A stretch of DNA of 64,000 bases from Foliamicus sp965115835. GTDB lineage: Bacteria; Pseudomonadota; Gammaproteobacteria; Steroidobacterales; Foliamicaceae. A program made the position numbers and the translations under genes. The stretch's first letter is position 1. Every line of letters starts with the position of its first letter. Below, piece after piece: positions 44,089 to 53,162 of this stretch. A model generated the notes under the pieces. The model had not been told where the DNA came from. It searched no databases and worked only from the letters and a program-made list of their open reading frames with translations. The stretch covers positions 2,542,001 through 2,606,000 of the forward strand of contig OZ220471.1 in NCBI GenBank assembly GCA_965115835.1. Reading direction: 5' to 3'.

Positions 44089-45362
44089 TTGCTTCGGGCG
44101 ACAAACTTGTAGGCCGCGACGGGCAATCCCTGCCGCTTCGCCGGCGTGTCGGTGTGCTGGGCGCAGACGCTCTGGAGATGTCGGGCCTTCCGGCGGCTAC
44201 CGGCGCCTACAGCTACGACCCCGGGTATGCCGCCACGGCCAGTTGCACCAGCCGGATCACCTATGTGGACGGCGAAAACGGCATCCTCCTGTACCGGGGT
44301 TATGCGGCCGACGACCTCGCCCGCAACAGCTACTTTGAGGAGGTGGCCTGGTTGTTGCTGCATGGAGAGTTGCCGAGCCCGTCCGAACTGGAGTCGTTTA
44401 CCGGCGAATTGAAGGAGCTGCGGGCTTGCGCTCCCGAAGTGCTGGATGCGATCGTCGCCATGCCCGCCCGGGCGCACCCCATGAGCGTCATTCCTGCAGC
44501 CCTTTCGATAATGCCCACCGTGCATACCGATGGCGTCAATCCGGGCGACGCCGGTCACAGGCGGCGTTTCGCCTGTCGGGCGCTGGCTGTCATGCCCACC
44601 GTGGCCGCGGCCGCTTTTCGCAATTCGCAGGGGGAAAAGCCGATTGCCCCGCGCGACGACTTGAACCATTCCGCCAATCTCCTCTACATGATGTTTGGGG
44701 AAGAGCCCGACCCCATGGCAGCCAAGGCGCTGGACACCTTGCTGGTGCTGCATGCCGACCACGAACAGAATTGCTCCACATCCACCGTTCGAATGGCCGG
44801 TAGCTCCGGCGTCAATCCTTTTTCCTCCCTGGCCGCGGGCTGTATCGCCCTTTGGGGGCCTGCCCATGGCGGGGCCAACGAGGCCGTGCTGCAAATGCTG
44901 GAAGACATGGGCTCGCCGGAGCGCATTGAGGAGTATGTCAGGCGCGCCAAGGATCCGCAGGACTCGTTCCGCCTGATGGGCTTCGGTCACCGCGTCTACA
45001 AGAACTTCGACCCGCGCGCAACCATGATCCGCGGCATCTGCCATGAGGTTTTGCAGGCCCTGAAAGCCGGCAGGGGGCGGCTGTTCCGGCTGGCCCTCGA
45101 ACTGGAGAAAATCGCATTGCGCGACAGCTACTTCAAGGAGCGGCGCCTGTACCCCAACGTGGATTTCTATTCCGGCATCATTTACCGGGCCCTCGGGCTC
45201 CCGGCCCGCATGTTTACTCCCATGTTCGCGATCGGGCGCACTGCGGGCTGGGCCGCGCACTGGTGCGAGATGCATGAAGACCCCGAGTTTCGCATCGGCC
45301 GCCCCCGGCAGCTCTACCTGGGACCAAAACCGCGTACGTACGCCCCTGCGGGGGATCGTTAG
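44085..45362 (+). CDS. gltA: Citrate synthase (type II)
   Basis: A 425-residue hexameric-type citrate synthase, close to the 427 of E. coli. VDGENGILLYRGYAADDLA, HADHEQNCSTSTVR, LWGPAHGGANEAVL with its catalytic His, GFGHRVYKNFDPRA with the second His, and FYSGI with the catalytic Asp region are all present. It condenses acetyl-CoA with oxaloacetate to start the TCA cycle. ATG 44085 gives the standard length. The 3' end overlaps the convergent mrcA gene by 4 bases, so no terminator fits between them. Confidence 0.97.
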   Translation: MIASGDKLVGRDGQSLPLRRRVGVLGADALEMSGLPAATGAYSYDPGYAATASCTSRITYVDGENGILLYRGYAADDLARNSYFEEVAWLLLHGELPSPSELESFTGELKELRACAPEVLDAIVAMPARAHPMSVIPAALSIMPTVHTDGVNPGDAGHRRRFACRALAVMPTVAAAAFRNSQGEKPIAPRDDLNHSANLLYMMFGEEPDPMAAKALDTLLVLHADHEQNCSTSTVRMAGSSGVNPFSSLAAGCIALWGPAHGGANEAVLQMLEDMGSPERIEEYVRRAKDPQDSFRLMGFGHRVYKNFDPRATMIRGICHEVLQALKAGRGRLFRLALELEKIALRDSYFKERRLYPNVDFYSGIIYRALGLPARMFTPMFAIGRTAGWAAHWCEMHEDPEFRIGRPRQLYLGPKPRTYAPAGDR

Positions 45363-47992
45363 AAGAGTTCCTCTTCGCCCTCCGCCTCGCCGGCAGCCCC
45401 GGAACTGCGGGAAGCGGCGGGCAGCGCTCCTTCCCGAAACAACTCGAAAATCGCATCCGCTTCGCCGGGTGGCGCGAGCAGGCCGGAACCGGGCGAAACC
45501 CGGGCGGAAACGATTCCTTCCGGACGCGGCAGAGGCGCCTCGGGCGCGCCGCGCAGCGCTTCCTCCATGAAGTAGACCCAGATCGGCAGCGCGGTACGAC
45601 CACCTTCCTCGTTGCTTCCCAGCGAGCGGTCCTGATCGAAACCCACCCAGACCGTGGCGAGCAAGTCGCCGTTGAAGCCGCTGAACCAGACGTCGCGGTT
45701 GTCATTCGAGGTGCCCGTCTTGCCGGCCAGATCCTGTCTGCCAAGAGTCATCGCCCGCCGACCCGTTCCCCGGCGAACCACATCGCGCATCATGTCGTAG
45801 ACGATGTAGGCATTCTCCGCGCTCACCACCCGTGGCGCACGTTTCATGCCGGCAAACAGGCCCGGATTTTCCTTGGCGTCCGGCCGCCGGCCATAGGTGA
45901 CTGCCTGCATCCGGGCCACGGAGTCGAAAACAACGCCCGGATCTTCCGCGTCATCGTCCGGATACAGCCCGGCAAGCCGGTCAATCACGGCAAAGGTTCG
46001 GGCAAGGCGCGCCGGCATCCTGGGCGTGGCGCCGTTCAGCCATTCGGCAGTCGATGCGGATCCCGATCCCGCAAGCCCGGCGGGCAATTCACAGTCCCGG
46101 CAAGCAACCGATGGCTCGCTACGGGAGAGCGCGCCGTCCCGCTCGACGCGCTCGATCAGCCACGGGTCCACGCGGTAGCCTCCGTTCGCCAGGACCGCAT
46201 AACCGCGAGCGATCTGCAGCGGCGCCACCCCCCCGGAACCCAGCGCCAGGGAATAGCTTTCCGGCAAGGAGGACTCGGGCAATCCGAAAACGCGGATGTG
46301 CTCGATGGTTGCCGGCAAGCCCACGCGCTGCAACATCCGCACCGATACCAGATTCATGGAACGCACAAGCGCTTCGCGCACACGGGTGGGTCCATTGAAT
46401 CGCCCGGAATTGTTCTTGGGGCGCCATACCGTTTCCGAAGCGGGGTCCTGAATAACCACCGGAGCGTCGTTCACGACTGTGGCCGCGGTCAGCCCGTGGT
46501 CCAGCGCGGCCGAATAAATGAACGGCTTGAACACCGAACCGGGCTGGCGCAATGCGTCCGTGGCGCGGTTGAAGTGGCTGCGCTTGAAGTCGTACCCGCC
46601 CACCAGCGCAACAATGCCTCCGTCACGGGGATCGATTGCAACCAGCGCGCCTTGCACCATTGGTTCCTGGGTCAGTTCCAGTTCCCCATCCTCCGCTTCG
46701 CGAACCCGGATCAGGTCGCCCAACCGGAACATGTCGTTTGGACCTTCGGGCAGCGGCCCCCGGACATTTTCCGAAATATGGGGGCGCCACCGGACGCGCT
46801 CCCACAAGAGGGTCTTGCGGCCCGCTCCCTCAACCAGCGCTTCCACCGCGCCGGATTCGCCGAAGGCTGTAACCAGTGCCAGCCGCGTCTCCGCCGCTCC
46901 CAATTCTTCGTTCAGCGACTGCAGGCGCTCGAGAAGCTCGGCATCGCTTCCCAAGCCTTCGGCGCGCAGCTCGGCCAGCAACCCGGATCGCAATACACCT
47001 CGATAGCCGTGCCGCCGGTCATAGTCCCGCAAGCCCCGACGCAGTGCCCGTTCGGCCGCTTGCTGCATGCGCGAATCGATAGTGGTCGAAACCCGGAAGC
47101 CGCCCGTATAGGCATCCGGCCCATGGCGCGCAAGCATTTCCTTGCGCGTCATTTCCAGCACCCAGGGCGCGTTCACCTCGCGACGGGGGCCGTGCAGATG
47201 GGACTCCATGGGTTCGGCGGCCGCGACCTGCCGTTCCGCCTCGCTGATGAAATTCAGTTCCTTGAGCCTGCGCAGCACGTAAGCGCGCCGGTTCCTTGCG
47301 CGTGCGGGATTTCGCACCGGGTTGATCGCCGACGGCGCCTTGGGAAGGCCGGCCAGCGTTGCGCATTCGGCGACCGACAGCTGGTCCAGCGACTTGCCGA
47401 AATATACCTGGGCGGCGGCCACCACCCCGTATGCGCGATTGCCGAGGAAGATCTTGTTGAGATAGAGCTCGAGAATTTCCTCCTTGCTCAACTCGCGCTC
47501 CAGGCGCAGCGACACGAACAGTTCCCTGGCCTTGCGCACGAAGGTGCGTTCGCGGTCCACATAGTATTCGCGCGCCAACTGCTGGGTGATGGTGCTTCCG
47601 CCCTGACGGGCCGAGCGGGTAAGCAGCAGATTGAAGGCGGCCCGCGCCAGGCCCTGGTAGTCGTAACCCGGATGCTCGAAGAACCGGTCGTCTTCGGCGG
47701 CCAGGAACGCATTTCGAAGCATTAGGGGAACATCCGCAAGCTCCACCGGAGTTCTGAATTTCTCGCCCACTTCGCCCATGAGCCGGCCGTCCCGGGTCAT
47801 GGCCTGCAGGGGAATCTGCAGCGGCACTTCCCGAATGCTCTCCACACTGGGGAGGCCGGGCGCAAGATAGAAATAGGCGCCGGAGATCACCATGGCCAGA
47901 ACGACCAGACCCATGGCCGCGCCCGCCCCGGCCACAGCGCATATCTGCAGGAACGCATTCATTATCCGTGTGGACTCGATGGGCATGCGCAT
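45359..47992 (-). CDS. mrcA: Penicillin-binding protein 1A, bifunctional
   Basis: An 877-residue inner-membrane peptidoglycan synthase. An N-terminal membrane anchor is followed by the glycosyltransferase domain with EDDRFFEHPGYD, GGSTITQQLAR and ELYLNKIFLG. An OB-like insert follows, then the transpeptidase domain with SVFK (QPGSVFKPF), SMN (RSMNLVS) and KTGTSND. It polymerises and cross-links peptidoglycan. Its place divergent from pilMNOQ is the classic gammaproteobacterial arrangement. Starts at 47992, 47986 and 47962 are all possible; none has a strong ribosome-binding site. Confidence 0.95.
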   Translation of the reverse strand: MRMPIESTRIMNAFLQICAVAGAGAAMGLVVLAMVISGAYFYLAPGLPSVESIREVPLQIPLQAMTRDGRLMGEVGEKFRTPVELADVPLMLRNAFLAAEDDRFFEHPGYDYQGLARAAFNLLLTRSARQGGSTITQQLAREYYVDRERTFVRKARELFVSLRLERELSKEEILELYLNKIFLGNRAYGVVAAAQVYFGKSLDQLSVAECATLAGLPKAPSAINPVRNPARARNRRAYVLRRLKELNFISEAERQVAAAEPMESHLHGPRREVNAPWVLEMTRKEMLARHGPDAYTGGFRVSTTIDSRMQQAAERALRRGLRDYDRRHGYRGVLRSGLLAELRAEGLGSDAELLERLQSLNEELGAAETRLALVTAFGESGAVEALVEGAGRKTLLWERVRWRPHISENVRGPLPEGPNDMFRLGDLIRVREAEDGELELTQEPMVQGALVAIDPRDGGIVALVGGYDFKRSHFNRATDALRQPGSVFKPFIYSAALDHGLTAATVVNDAPVVIQDPASETVWRPKNNSGRFNGPTRVREALVRSMNLVSVRMLQRVGLPATIEHIRVFGLPESSLPESYSLALGSGGVAPLQIARGYAVLANGGYRVDPWLIERVERDGALSRSEPSVACRDCELPAGLAGSGSASTAEWLNGATPRMPARLARTFAVIDRLAGLYPDDDAEDPGVVFDSVARMQAVTYGRRPDAKENPGLFAGMKRAPRVVSAENAYIVYDMMRDVVRRGTGRRAMTLGRQDLAGKTGTSNDNRDVWFSGFNGDLLATVWVGFDQDRSLGSNEEGGRTALPIWVYFMEEALRGAPEAPLPRPEGIVSARVSPGSGLLAPPGEADAIFELFREGALPAASRSSGAAGEAEGEEELF

Positions 47993-48011
47993 CACAGGAT
48001 AGGTTCCGGGT

Positions 48012-48040
48012 TGTGCAGGATTCGCCTTTCCATTATAGGC
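48012..48040 (+). promoter_or_regulatory. Possible promoter of the pil operon
   Basis: TTGTGC (48012-48017) and TATAGG (48035-48040) are 17 bases apart in the divergent mrcA-pilM gap. Both hexamers are imperfect. An AAGGAG ribosome-binding site follows, 12 bases before pilM. Confidence 0.35.
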
Positions 48041-48092
48041 AGCGGCCGCAGCCTTTCTTCCGGGCGTTGGGGCGGCAAGGAGCCGACAAGTC

Positions 48093-49097
48093 ATGCAGGG
48101 ACTGCTTCGCAAGAGGGCTGTGGTGGGACTCGACCTGGGCGCAGGCGCAGTCAAGGCCGTCGAATGGACGCAGGGTTCGCTGCGGAGCTGGGCGTTTGCG
48201 CCCCTGTCCGCACAGGCCGCAAACGGGGGCGACACGGACGACGGGGCGATTCGCAAGGCCCTGCGCGACGGCGCGCCCGCTGCGGCGCGCGCGGTGGTGG
48301 GGCTGAATGCCGATCAGGTCCTGATTCACCCATTTCGCCTGCCGGGAGACCTGCCGCCGGCGGAAGTCGAAGAGCAGGCGCGCATTCAGGCAGTGCAAGC
48401 GGCTCCCTACCCGGTCACGGACGCCTGTTACGACTACCGCTGCGAAGGCGCCAGGGATACGCAGGCGAACTACCGCATGGGGATTGCCCGCTCGGCGGTG
48501 GTCCGGACGCTGTGCCGTCAGGTCGAAGAAGCGGGACTGAAGGTGGCGGCGGTAGACATCACGTCCCTCGCGGTCCAGCGAGCGCTTGCCCGGTCGCTCG
48601 CCGCGCCGTCCACCCACAACGGCGTCTGGGCCGTTCTCGACGGTGGCTACAAGGCTACCCGTCTTTCCGTGTACAGCGAAGGCGGGCTTGCGTTTCAGCA
48701 CAGCCAGTCCTTCGGTTGCCGGCAATTGGCCCGACGCCTGAGCGTTGCCTTGGGACTCACGCCGGCGGATACGCGCAAGGCCATCGAGGAGTGCAGCGTG
48801 CCCGGAGGCGCGGTTGGCCCGGTCCGGGAAGTGTTCCTCGAAGATCTGACGCGCCACGCCGCGCGGGCGCTCCAGCTGTATCTCTCCTCCCGGCACGATG
48901 CGCCGGCGCCGGAGCGGCTGTTCTTCTGGGGCGGAGCCGCTCTGGTGCACGGCGCTTGCGAGCGGCTCGGGAATGTTCTGGCCGTCCCGGTGCAGGTGGC
49001 CGATCCGATGCGCCGGAACGGCGGAGGAAGAAACGCGCCGGATTGCGCGCCTGTGCTTCTCGGGGCATACGCGCTGGCTCTCAATGACCATGCCTGA
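48093..49097 (+). CDS. pilM: Type IV pilus assembly ATPase-like protein PilM
   Basis: A 334-residue actin-fold cytoplasmic protein. The nucleotide-binding VVGLDLGAGAVKAVEW at the N-terminus, EEQARIQAVQAAPYP, VLDGGYKATRL and LFFWGGAALVHG match PilM. It binds the cytoplasmic N-terminus of PilN and forms part of the alignment complex connecting the motor to the secretin. It is first in a coupled operon; its end overlaps pilN by 14 bases. At 334 residues it is slightly shorter than the usual 350-355. Confidence 0.93.
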   Translation: MQGLLRKRAVVGLDLGAGAVKAVEWTQGSLRSWAFAPLSAQAANGGDTDDGAIRKALRDGAPAAARAVVGLNADQVLIHPFRLPGDLPPAEVEEQARIQAVQAAPYPVTDACYDYRCEGARDTQANYRMGIARSAVVRTLCRQVEEAGLKVAAVDITSLAVQRALARSLAAPSTHNGVWAVLDGGYKATRLSVYSEGGLAFQHSQSFGCRQLARRLSVALGLTPADTRKAIEECSVPGGAVGPVREVFLEDLTRHAARALQLYLSSRHDAPAPERLFFWGGAALVHGACERLGNVLAVPVQVADPMRRNGGGRNAPDCAPVLLGAYALALNDHA

Positions 49098-49662
49098 GGT
49101 TCTGGACAGGACGGCGAGCGGCGGAGACGGTTGGCGCTCCTTCAACCTGCTGCCGTGGCGTGCGCACCGGAGGAGGATGCGCCGGCGTCAGGCGCTGGTC
49201 GCACTGACATGCGGCGCTGTCGGCGCGTTGGGCTTGCTGGCCGCAGTCGAGCTCTCGTTGCGCCATCGCCTTGATGTCGAGCAACAGCGCATCGAGCGAC
49301 TCAAGGCCGCGATTTCGCTCGAACGGCGCGCTGCCTCCGAACGGGTTGCGCTGGAGACGCGCATGGCGCAGGCGACCTCCCTTCTGGCCGAAGTGAACCG
49401 AATCCGCCGCAACAACTCGACGGTGTGCGAATGGCTGGCGGAACTGCCCGCGCAAGTTCCTGCCGGGGTGCGCCTTGCAAGCCTGATGCTGGACAGGCCG
49501 GCATGGGAGTTGCGCGGTGTGGCTGGCGATTTGAATCGGTCAGCGGCGCTTCTGGGGCAGGTGCGCAAGATGCCGATGGTGAGCGATGTCCAAATCGAGC
49601 AGTTGCAGAGCAACCCGGACATGACGCGAACCTTCGTACTGGCGGGGCAGCTCGGGGAATGA
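49084..49662 (+). CDS. pilN: Type IV pilus inner-membrane protein PilN
   Basis: A 192-residue bitopic protein. The cytoplasmic N-terminus carries FNLLPWRAHRRR, the conserved PilM-binding INLLPWR motif. One membrane segment follows at about residues 38-58, then a coiled coil and a ferredoxin-like domain. It pairs with PilO in the periplasm. Starts at ATG 49084 and ATG 49090 both overlap the end of pilM. The stop overlaps the ATG of pilO (ATGA). Confidence 0.93.
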   Translation: MTMPEVLDRTASGGDGWRSFNLLPWRAHRRRMRRRQALVALTCGAVGALGLLAAVELSLRHRLDVEQQRIERLKAAISLERRAASERVALETRMAQATSLLAEVNRIRRNNSTVCEWLAELPAQVPAGVRLASLMLDRPAWELRGVAGDLNRSAALLGQVRKMPMVSDVQIEQLQSNPDMTRTFVLAGQLGE

Positions 49663-50495
49663 AACTCCTGGAAGAATTGCGCAACCTGGATGTGGGAGAT
49701 CCGGGGCAATGGAGCGCCCGGGTCAGCGTGATGCTGGCGTGCGTCCTGTTCCTGCTGCTCGCGATCCTGGGCCTCCGGTTGCGGGTGTTCGGACAATTGG
49801 CGCCGCGCCTGGAGCATGCGAGGTTGGACGCCGCCGAACTGGACCGGCAACTGGCGGCGGCGCGTAACGATGTCCTCAAACTGCAGGCGCTCGGCGAGAA
49901 GGCAGGTCAGGCCGAGGCGTTGCTCAAGGCGTCCGGCGTACGGATCCCTTCGCTGGCTCGGGAAGTGGACCTGCCCGTATCCCTGGCCGCCCGGCAGGAT
50001 CGCACGCCCCTGCAGGCTGTGCGGCCCTGGGAACCACAGCGGGAGGTCTCGCGGCAACTGCGGCAGGTGGGCGCGGAACTGGACCTGAGCGGCAGTTACC
50101 GGGAGCTGGTCGCCTACCTGGAGTTTGCGCTGGAATCCGCACAGTTGCGCGAGCTGGCCGAGTTGAGCATTGAATCGCAGGGCCCGGAAGAGCCCGGTCG
50201 CTTGCGCGCCACTGCCCGTATGGTCTCCTATTTCGGCGGCGAGGGCGCAGAGCGGCTGGTGCGAACCCTGCCGGAAGAGCCGGCGTCCTTGCCGGATCCG
50301 GATTTCCCGACGAAGTATGCAAACCTTCCCTCTCCATTTTCCTTCTCCCTTCCCGCTGCCCCGGCTGCTCTCGCAACACACCCGGAGAAAGGCCCGGTTG
50401 CGTTGCGAGAGCGGGGCCATATTCAAGTGGGAGAGCGGCGCTACCGGTTGGTGGAGGACGCACGGGGAAAGGTCGGCTTGCGCTCCGCAGAATGA
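49659..50495 (+). CDS. pilO: Type IV pilus protein PilO with a PilP-like C-terminal extension
   Basis: A 278-residue protein. Residues 1-200 are a PilO: a membrane segment at about 26-46, a coiled coil, and a domain with LRQVGAELDLSGSYRELVAYLEFA. PilO usually ends near residue 205. Here a proline-rich linker follows, then RGHIQVGERRYRLVEDARGK, which resembles the core of the lipoprotein PilP that reaches the secretin. No separate pilP exists in the operon. The fusion is inferred from this short similarity and the gene order. The stop overlaps an ATG of a 25-codon ORF. Confidence 0.85.
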   Translation: MKLLEELRNLDVGDPGQWSARVSVMLACVLFLLLAILGLRLRVFGQLAPRLEHARLDAAELDRQLAAARNDVLKLQALGEKAGQAEALLKASGVRIPSLAREVDLPVSLAARQDRTPLQAVRPWEPQREVSRQLRQVGAELDLSGSYRELVAYLEFALESAQLRELAELSIESQGPEEPGRLRATARMVSYFGGEGAERLVRTLPEEPASLPDPDFPTKYANLPSPFSFSLPAAPAALATHPEKGPVALRERGHIQVGERRYRLVEDARGKVGLRSAE

Positions 50496-50569
50496 TGGTC
50501 CCGACAACCCGACACTTGTGGCTGGCAGTTGCTGTCCTGATGCAGGCAACCGCGGAGAAAACCGAATGA
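50492..50569 (+). CDS. 25-codon ORF resembling a duplicated PilQ signal peptide
   Basis: The ORF starts by ATGA overlap with pilO and stops by ATGA overlap with pilQ. Its peptide has HLWLAVAVLMQATAE, matching NLWLAAVVLMQATPA at the pilQ N-terminus; the DNA of the two segments (50511-50556 and 50589-50634) is also clearly related. It could be a leftover of pilP, a duplicated signal peptide, or a coupling device. It is too short to act as a pilus protein by itself. Confidence 0.5.
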   Translation: MMVPTTRHLWLAVAVLMQATAEKTE

Positions 50570-51930
50570 AAAAGCCGGCGCCCGCGAACTTGTGGCTGGC
50601 GGCTGTTGTTCTGATGCAGGCAACACCCGCCCTTGCCGATGACAGCGAAGGCGAAAGGGTGTCGCTGAGCTTTCAGGACCTTCCGGTGCGCTCCGCCTTG
50701 CAGCTTCTGGCCGAAGCCTCCGGGATGCAACTGCTGGTATCGGACAGCGTTACCGGGAGCCTGACCCTGGAGCTCGACGGGATTCGGCGCAACGATGCGC
50801 TGGCGCTGGTTCTGGAAAGCCGGGGCCTTGAAGCTCGACAGCGCCACGGCGCCTGGGTGGTCGCCACACCCGCCGAGTTCAGCGCGGGCGACGCCGCCCG
50901 GCTGGAGGCGGAACGGGCCCGGGAAGCGCTCGCTCCCCTGACGTGGCGACGGCTCAGGATCAACTATGCCGAGGCTTCCCGGATCGCCGCGCTGATTACC
51001 GGCGGACAGTCCGGACTGCTCTCGGCTCGCGGTTCCGTTCAGGTGGATGAACGCAGCAATACGGTTATTGCGCGCGACACCGCGCCGCGCCTGGAAAAAA
51101 TCGGGGATCTTGTGGCCCAGTTGGATGTCCCGGCCGGGCAGGTGCTGATCGAGTCGCGCATCGTGGTCGCCAACCGCAACTACGGGCGGAATCTGGGTCT
51201 GCGCTGGGGCGTTACGGCAGCGGCCCGACAGGGCGAGGGGAAGGCCATTGTCCTCTCCGGCAGCGGCGCCGCCGTCAATCGGGTCGTGAAGGAACTGGAG
51301 GCGGGTGAGAGCGGGAAGCTTGCCGGAGACAAACCTGATGATCGTTATAACGTGAGGCTGCCGGTAGCGGGCGCTGCCGGACAATTCTCGCTGGCTCTCC
51401 TGCATCCCGACTATCTCCTGGACCTGGAGCTGGCAGCCATGCAGGCGGAAGGCCAGGGACGCCTGATTTCCGCTCCGAGGGTGCTGGCTTCCGACCAAAG
51501 CGAGGCCAGCATCCAGCAGGGTGTGGAGATTCCCTACCAGGAAGCGGCCTCCAGCGGCGCCACCACGACGCATTTCAAGAAGGCGGCGCTGGGCCTTACG
51601 GTGACCCCGCGAATCACCCCCAACGGCGAAGTCATGCTTCGTCTCGTGGTCACCAAGGACAGCGTAGGCAAGGTCGTCGCCACAGAGCGCGGGGGCGCGG
51701 TGCCGTCCATCGACACCCGAAGGATCGAGACCGAGGTTCTGGTGAAGGACGGACAAACGCTGGTTCTGGGAGGCATTCGCGAAACGGAAAGCGGCGACAC
51801 GCGATCGAGCGTGCCCTATCTCGGCTCCATTCCGGGAATCGGGCGCCTGTTCCGCTCCAGCATCCGTTCGTCGAACCAGACAGAACTGCTGGTCTTCGTG
51901 ACGCCGAAGATACTGTCGGCAGCGAAGTAG
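50566..51930 (+). CDS. pilQ: Type IV pilus secretin PilQ, short form
   Basis: A 454-residue secretin; PilQ is usually near 700. After a signal peptide (LWLAAVVLMQATPALA) comes an STN/N0-like domain (SLSFQDLPVRSALQLLAEAS). An N1 domain follows (LRINYAEASRIAALI, then SVQVDERSNTVIARDT), and the conserved secretin core has GQVLIESRIVVANRN, SAPRVLASDQSEASIQQG and LTVTPRITPNG. It forms the outer-membrane gate for the pilus. The peptidoglycan-binding AMIN domains normally at the N-terminus are missing. It is the last gene of the operon. Confidence 0.93.
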   Translation: MKKPAPANLWLAAVVLMQATPALADDSEGERVSLSFQDLPVRSALQLLAEASGMQLLVSDSVTGSLTLELDGIRRNDALALVLESRGLEARQRHGAWVVATPAEFSAGDAARLEAERAREALAPLTWRRLRINYAEASRIAALITGGQSGLLSARGSVQVDERSNTVIARDTAPRLEKIGDLVAQLDVPAGQVLIESRIVVANRNYGRNLGLRWGVTAAARQGEGKAIVLSGSGAAVNRVVKELEAGESGKLAGDKPDDRYNVRLPVAGAAGQFSLALLHPDYLLDLELAAMQAEGQGRLISAPRVLASDQSEASIQQGVEIPYQEAASSGATTTHFKKAALGLTVTPRITPNGEVMLRLVVTKDSVGKVVATERGGAVPSIDTRRIETEVLVKDGQTLVLGGIRETESGDTRSSVPYLGSIPGIGRLFRSSIRSSNQTELLVFVTPKILSAAK

Positions 51931-52197
51931 CCCTCCGATGCGGCATGCACCGGCTCGCCACGGCGCTCATGGCGGGGCCGAGAAAGACCCCGTTCCGGCG
52001 GGCGCAGCCCCCGGGGCTCGCCGGAGTCAATCCGGGTTTGACGCAGAACCCGCTCCGGCGGGCGCAGCCCCTCTTTGGAGGAACCGGACTGCGCACGAAA
52101 CCTGGTCGGAGTCGCCGGGCAGGACAAGTGGCCTTCCCCTCGCCCTGGTCGGAAACGGGATCCTTCGCATTGCATCGCGCCTGTCTGCGCGGCTACC
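51931..52197. other. Intergenic region with a short direct repeat
   Basis: A 267-base gap between pilQ and hicA. The sequence tccggcgggcgcagccc occurs twice, at about 51994 and 52053, within longer similar stretches. It contains no gene. It may hold the promoter and operator of hicAB, which was not resolved. Confidence 0.6.
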
Positions 52198-52413
52198 ATG
52201 AACGGTGACGAGTTCATTCGGCGCGTTCGGGCGCTTGGCCGCGAGCGCGGCGTGGCGGTTCGTTTCGAGGCTCGCCCGGGAAAAGGAAGCCACGGGCGAT
52301 TACACTTCGGTAAGCGTTTCGCCACGGTCAAGGATCGGCGCAAGGAAATCGGCGCAGGACTCCTGGCGGCGATGCTTCGTCAACTCGGGTTGAAGCGCGA
52401 GGATACGGGATAG
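52198..52413 (+). CDS. hicA: HicA-type mRNA interferase toxin
   Basis: A 71-residue protein of the HicA/YcfA family, a double-stranded RNA-binding fold. The key motif GKGSHGRLHFGKRFATVKD contains the catalytic His in the conserved GSH position, and a basic C-terminal helix follows (AAMLRQLGL). HicA cleaves mRNA when freed from HicB, which is encoded 32 bases downstream. The usual P-[RK]-H or PxxK segment after the strand is modified here to KDRRKE. Confidence 0.85.
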   Translation: MNGDEFIRRVRALGRERGVAVRFEARPGKGSHGRLHFGKRFATVKDRRKEIGAGLLAAMLRQLGLKREDTG

Positions 52414-52445
52414 CGGATGGCGCGCAAGACAGGGAGAAATGAGCA

Positions 52446-52889
52446 ATGAATGTGAAGCAACGATTGGAATGGCCTGCAAAATTGCAGCGGCAGGACGATG
52501 GTTTGGTCCTCGTTTCCTTCCCGGACTTTCCGGAAGCCTTGACCGAGGGAAAAACGGAATCGGACGCCCTGACGCAAGCCCGGGACTGCCTGATTGCCGC
52601 GCTCGGGGGCTATGTCGGGGCGCGCCGCGCCATTCCCCGGCCATCTCCGGCGCGAGGACGCACAACGGTTGTCCTGCCGGCGCTCGTTGCCGCCAAGGTC
52701 GCGCTCTACGACGCGATGCGCGCCGAGGGGATCAGCAACACCGCCCTGGCGGGGCGGCTCGGACTTCCGGAAGGCTCGGTGCGCCGGCTGATCGACCTCG
52801 ACCACCGCTCGCACATCGGCCAGGTCGAAGCAGCGCTTCAGGCCCTCGGCCAGCGGCTCACGGTTACGGTTGCGGCCCAGGCAGCGTAG
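52446..52889 (+). CDS. hicB: HicB-type antitoxin with C-terminal DNA-binding domain
   Basis: A 147-residue antitoxin. The N-terminal partial RNase H fold reads QRQDDGLVLVSFPDFPEALTEGKTESDAL followed by AIAALGGY-like sequence. The C-terminus is a helix-turn-helix (GISNTALAGRLGLPEGSVRRLIDL) that should bind the operon's own promoter. It neutralises HicA and represses hicAB. It has an extended form compared with minimal HicB proteins. Confidence 0.88.
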   Translation: MNVKQRLEWPAKLQRQDDGLVLVSFPDFPEALTEGKTESDALTQARDCLIAALGGYVGARRAIPRPSPARGRTTVVLPALVAAKVALYDAMRAEGISNTALAGRLGLPEGSVRRLIDLDHRSHIGQVEAALQALGQRLTVTVAAQAA

Positions 52890-53162
52890 ACGCAACCGTT
52901 CGCGCGCCCCGTGAATCGGTCCGCCAGAGGGACGAAATCGGCGGGCGAAATCGAGAAATCCCCTGCTGTTGCAGGGCGAGAACATCCATTTCACCGAACC
53001 TCCACGACTCGCCAGACTATTATCGAAGCGAATCCAAAACATAGTATTATGCGAATACGCTTGATGCGCCAAATTCTGATGCAAGGTGCTCAGGATCCAC
53101 AACTATACTGTCTTGTTGGGGACAGTTGGCGAACACGCATTTTTCACAGGGGGGTATCCGCC
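52890..53162. other. Intergenic region, AT-richer than its surroundings
   Basis: A 273-base gap before the TonB receptor. From about 52990 to 53150 the sequence is clearly richer in A and T. TATACT at 53104-53109 could be a -10 element, but no -35 fits. AGGGGGG lies 8 bases before the receptor ATG. No gene or riboswitch was recognised. Confidence 0.5.
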
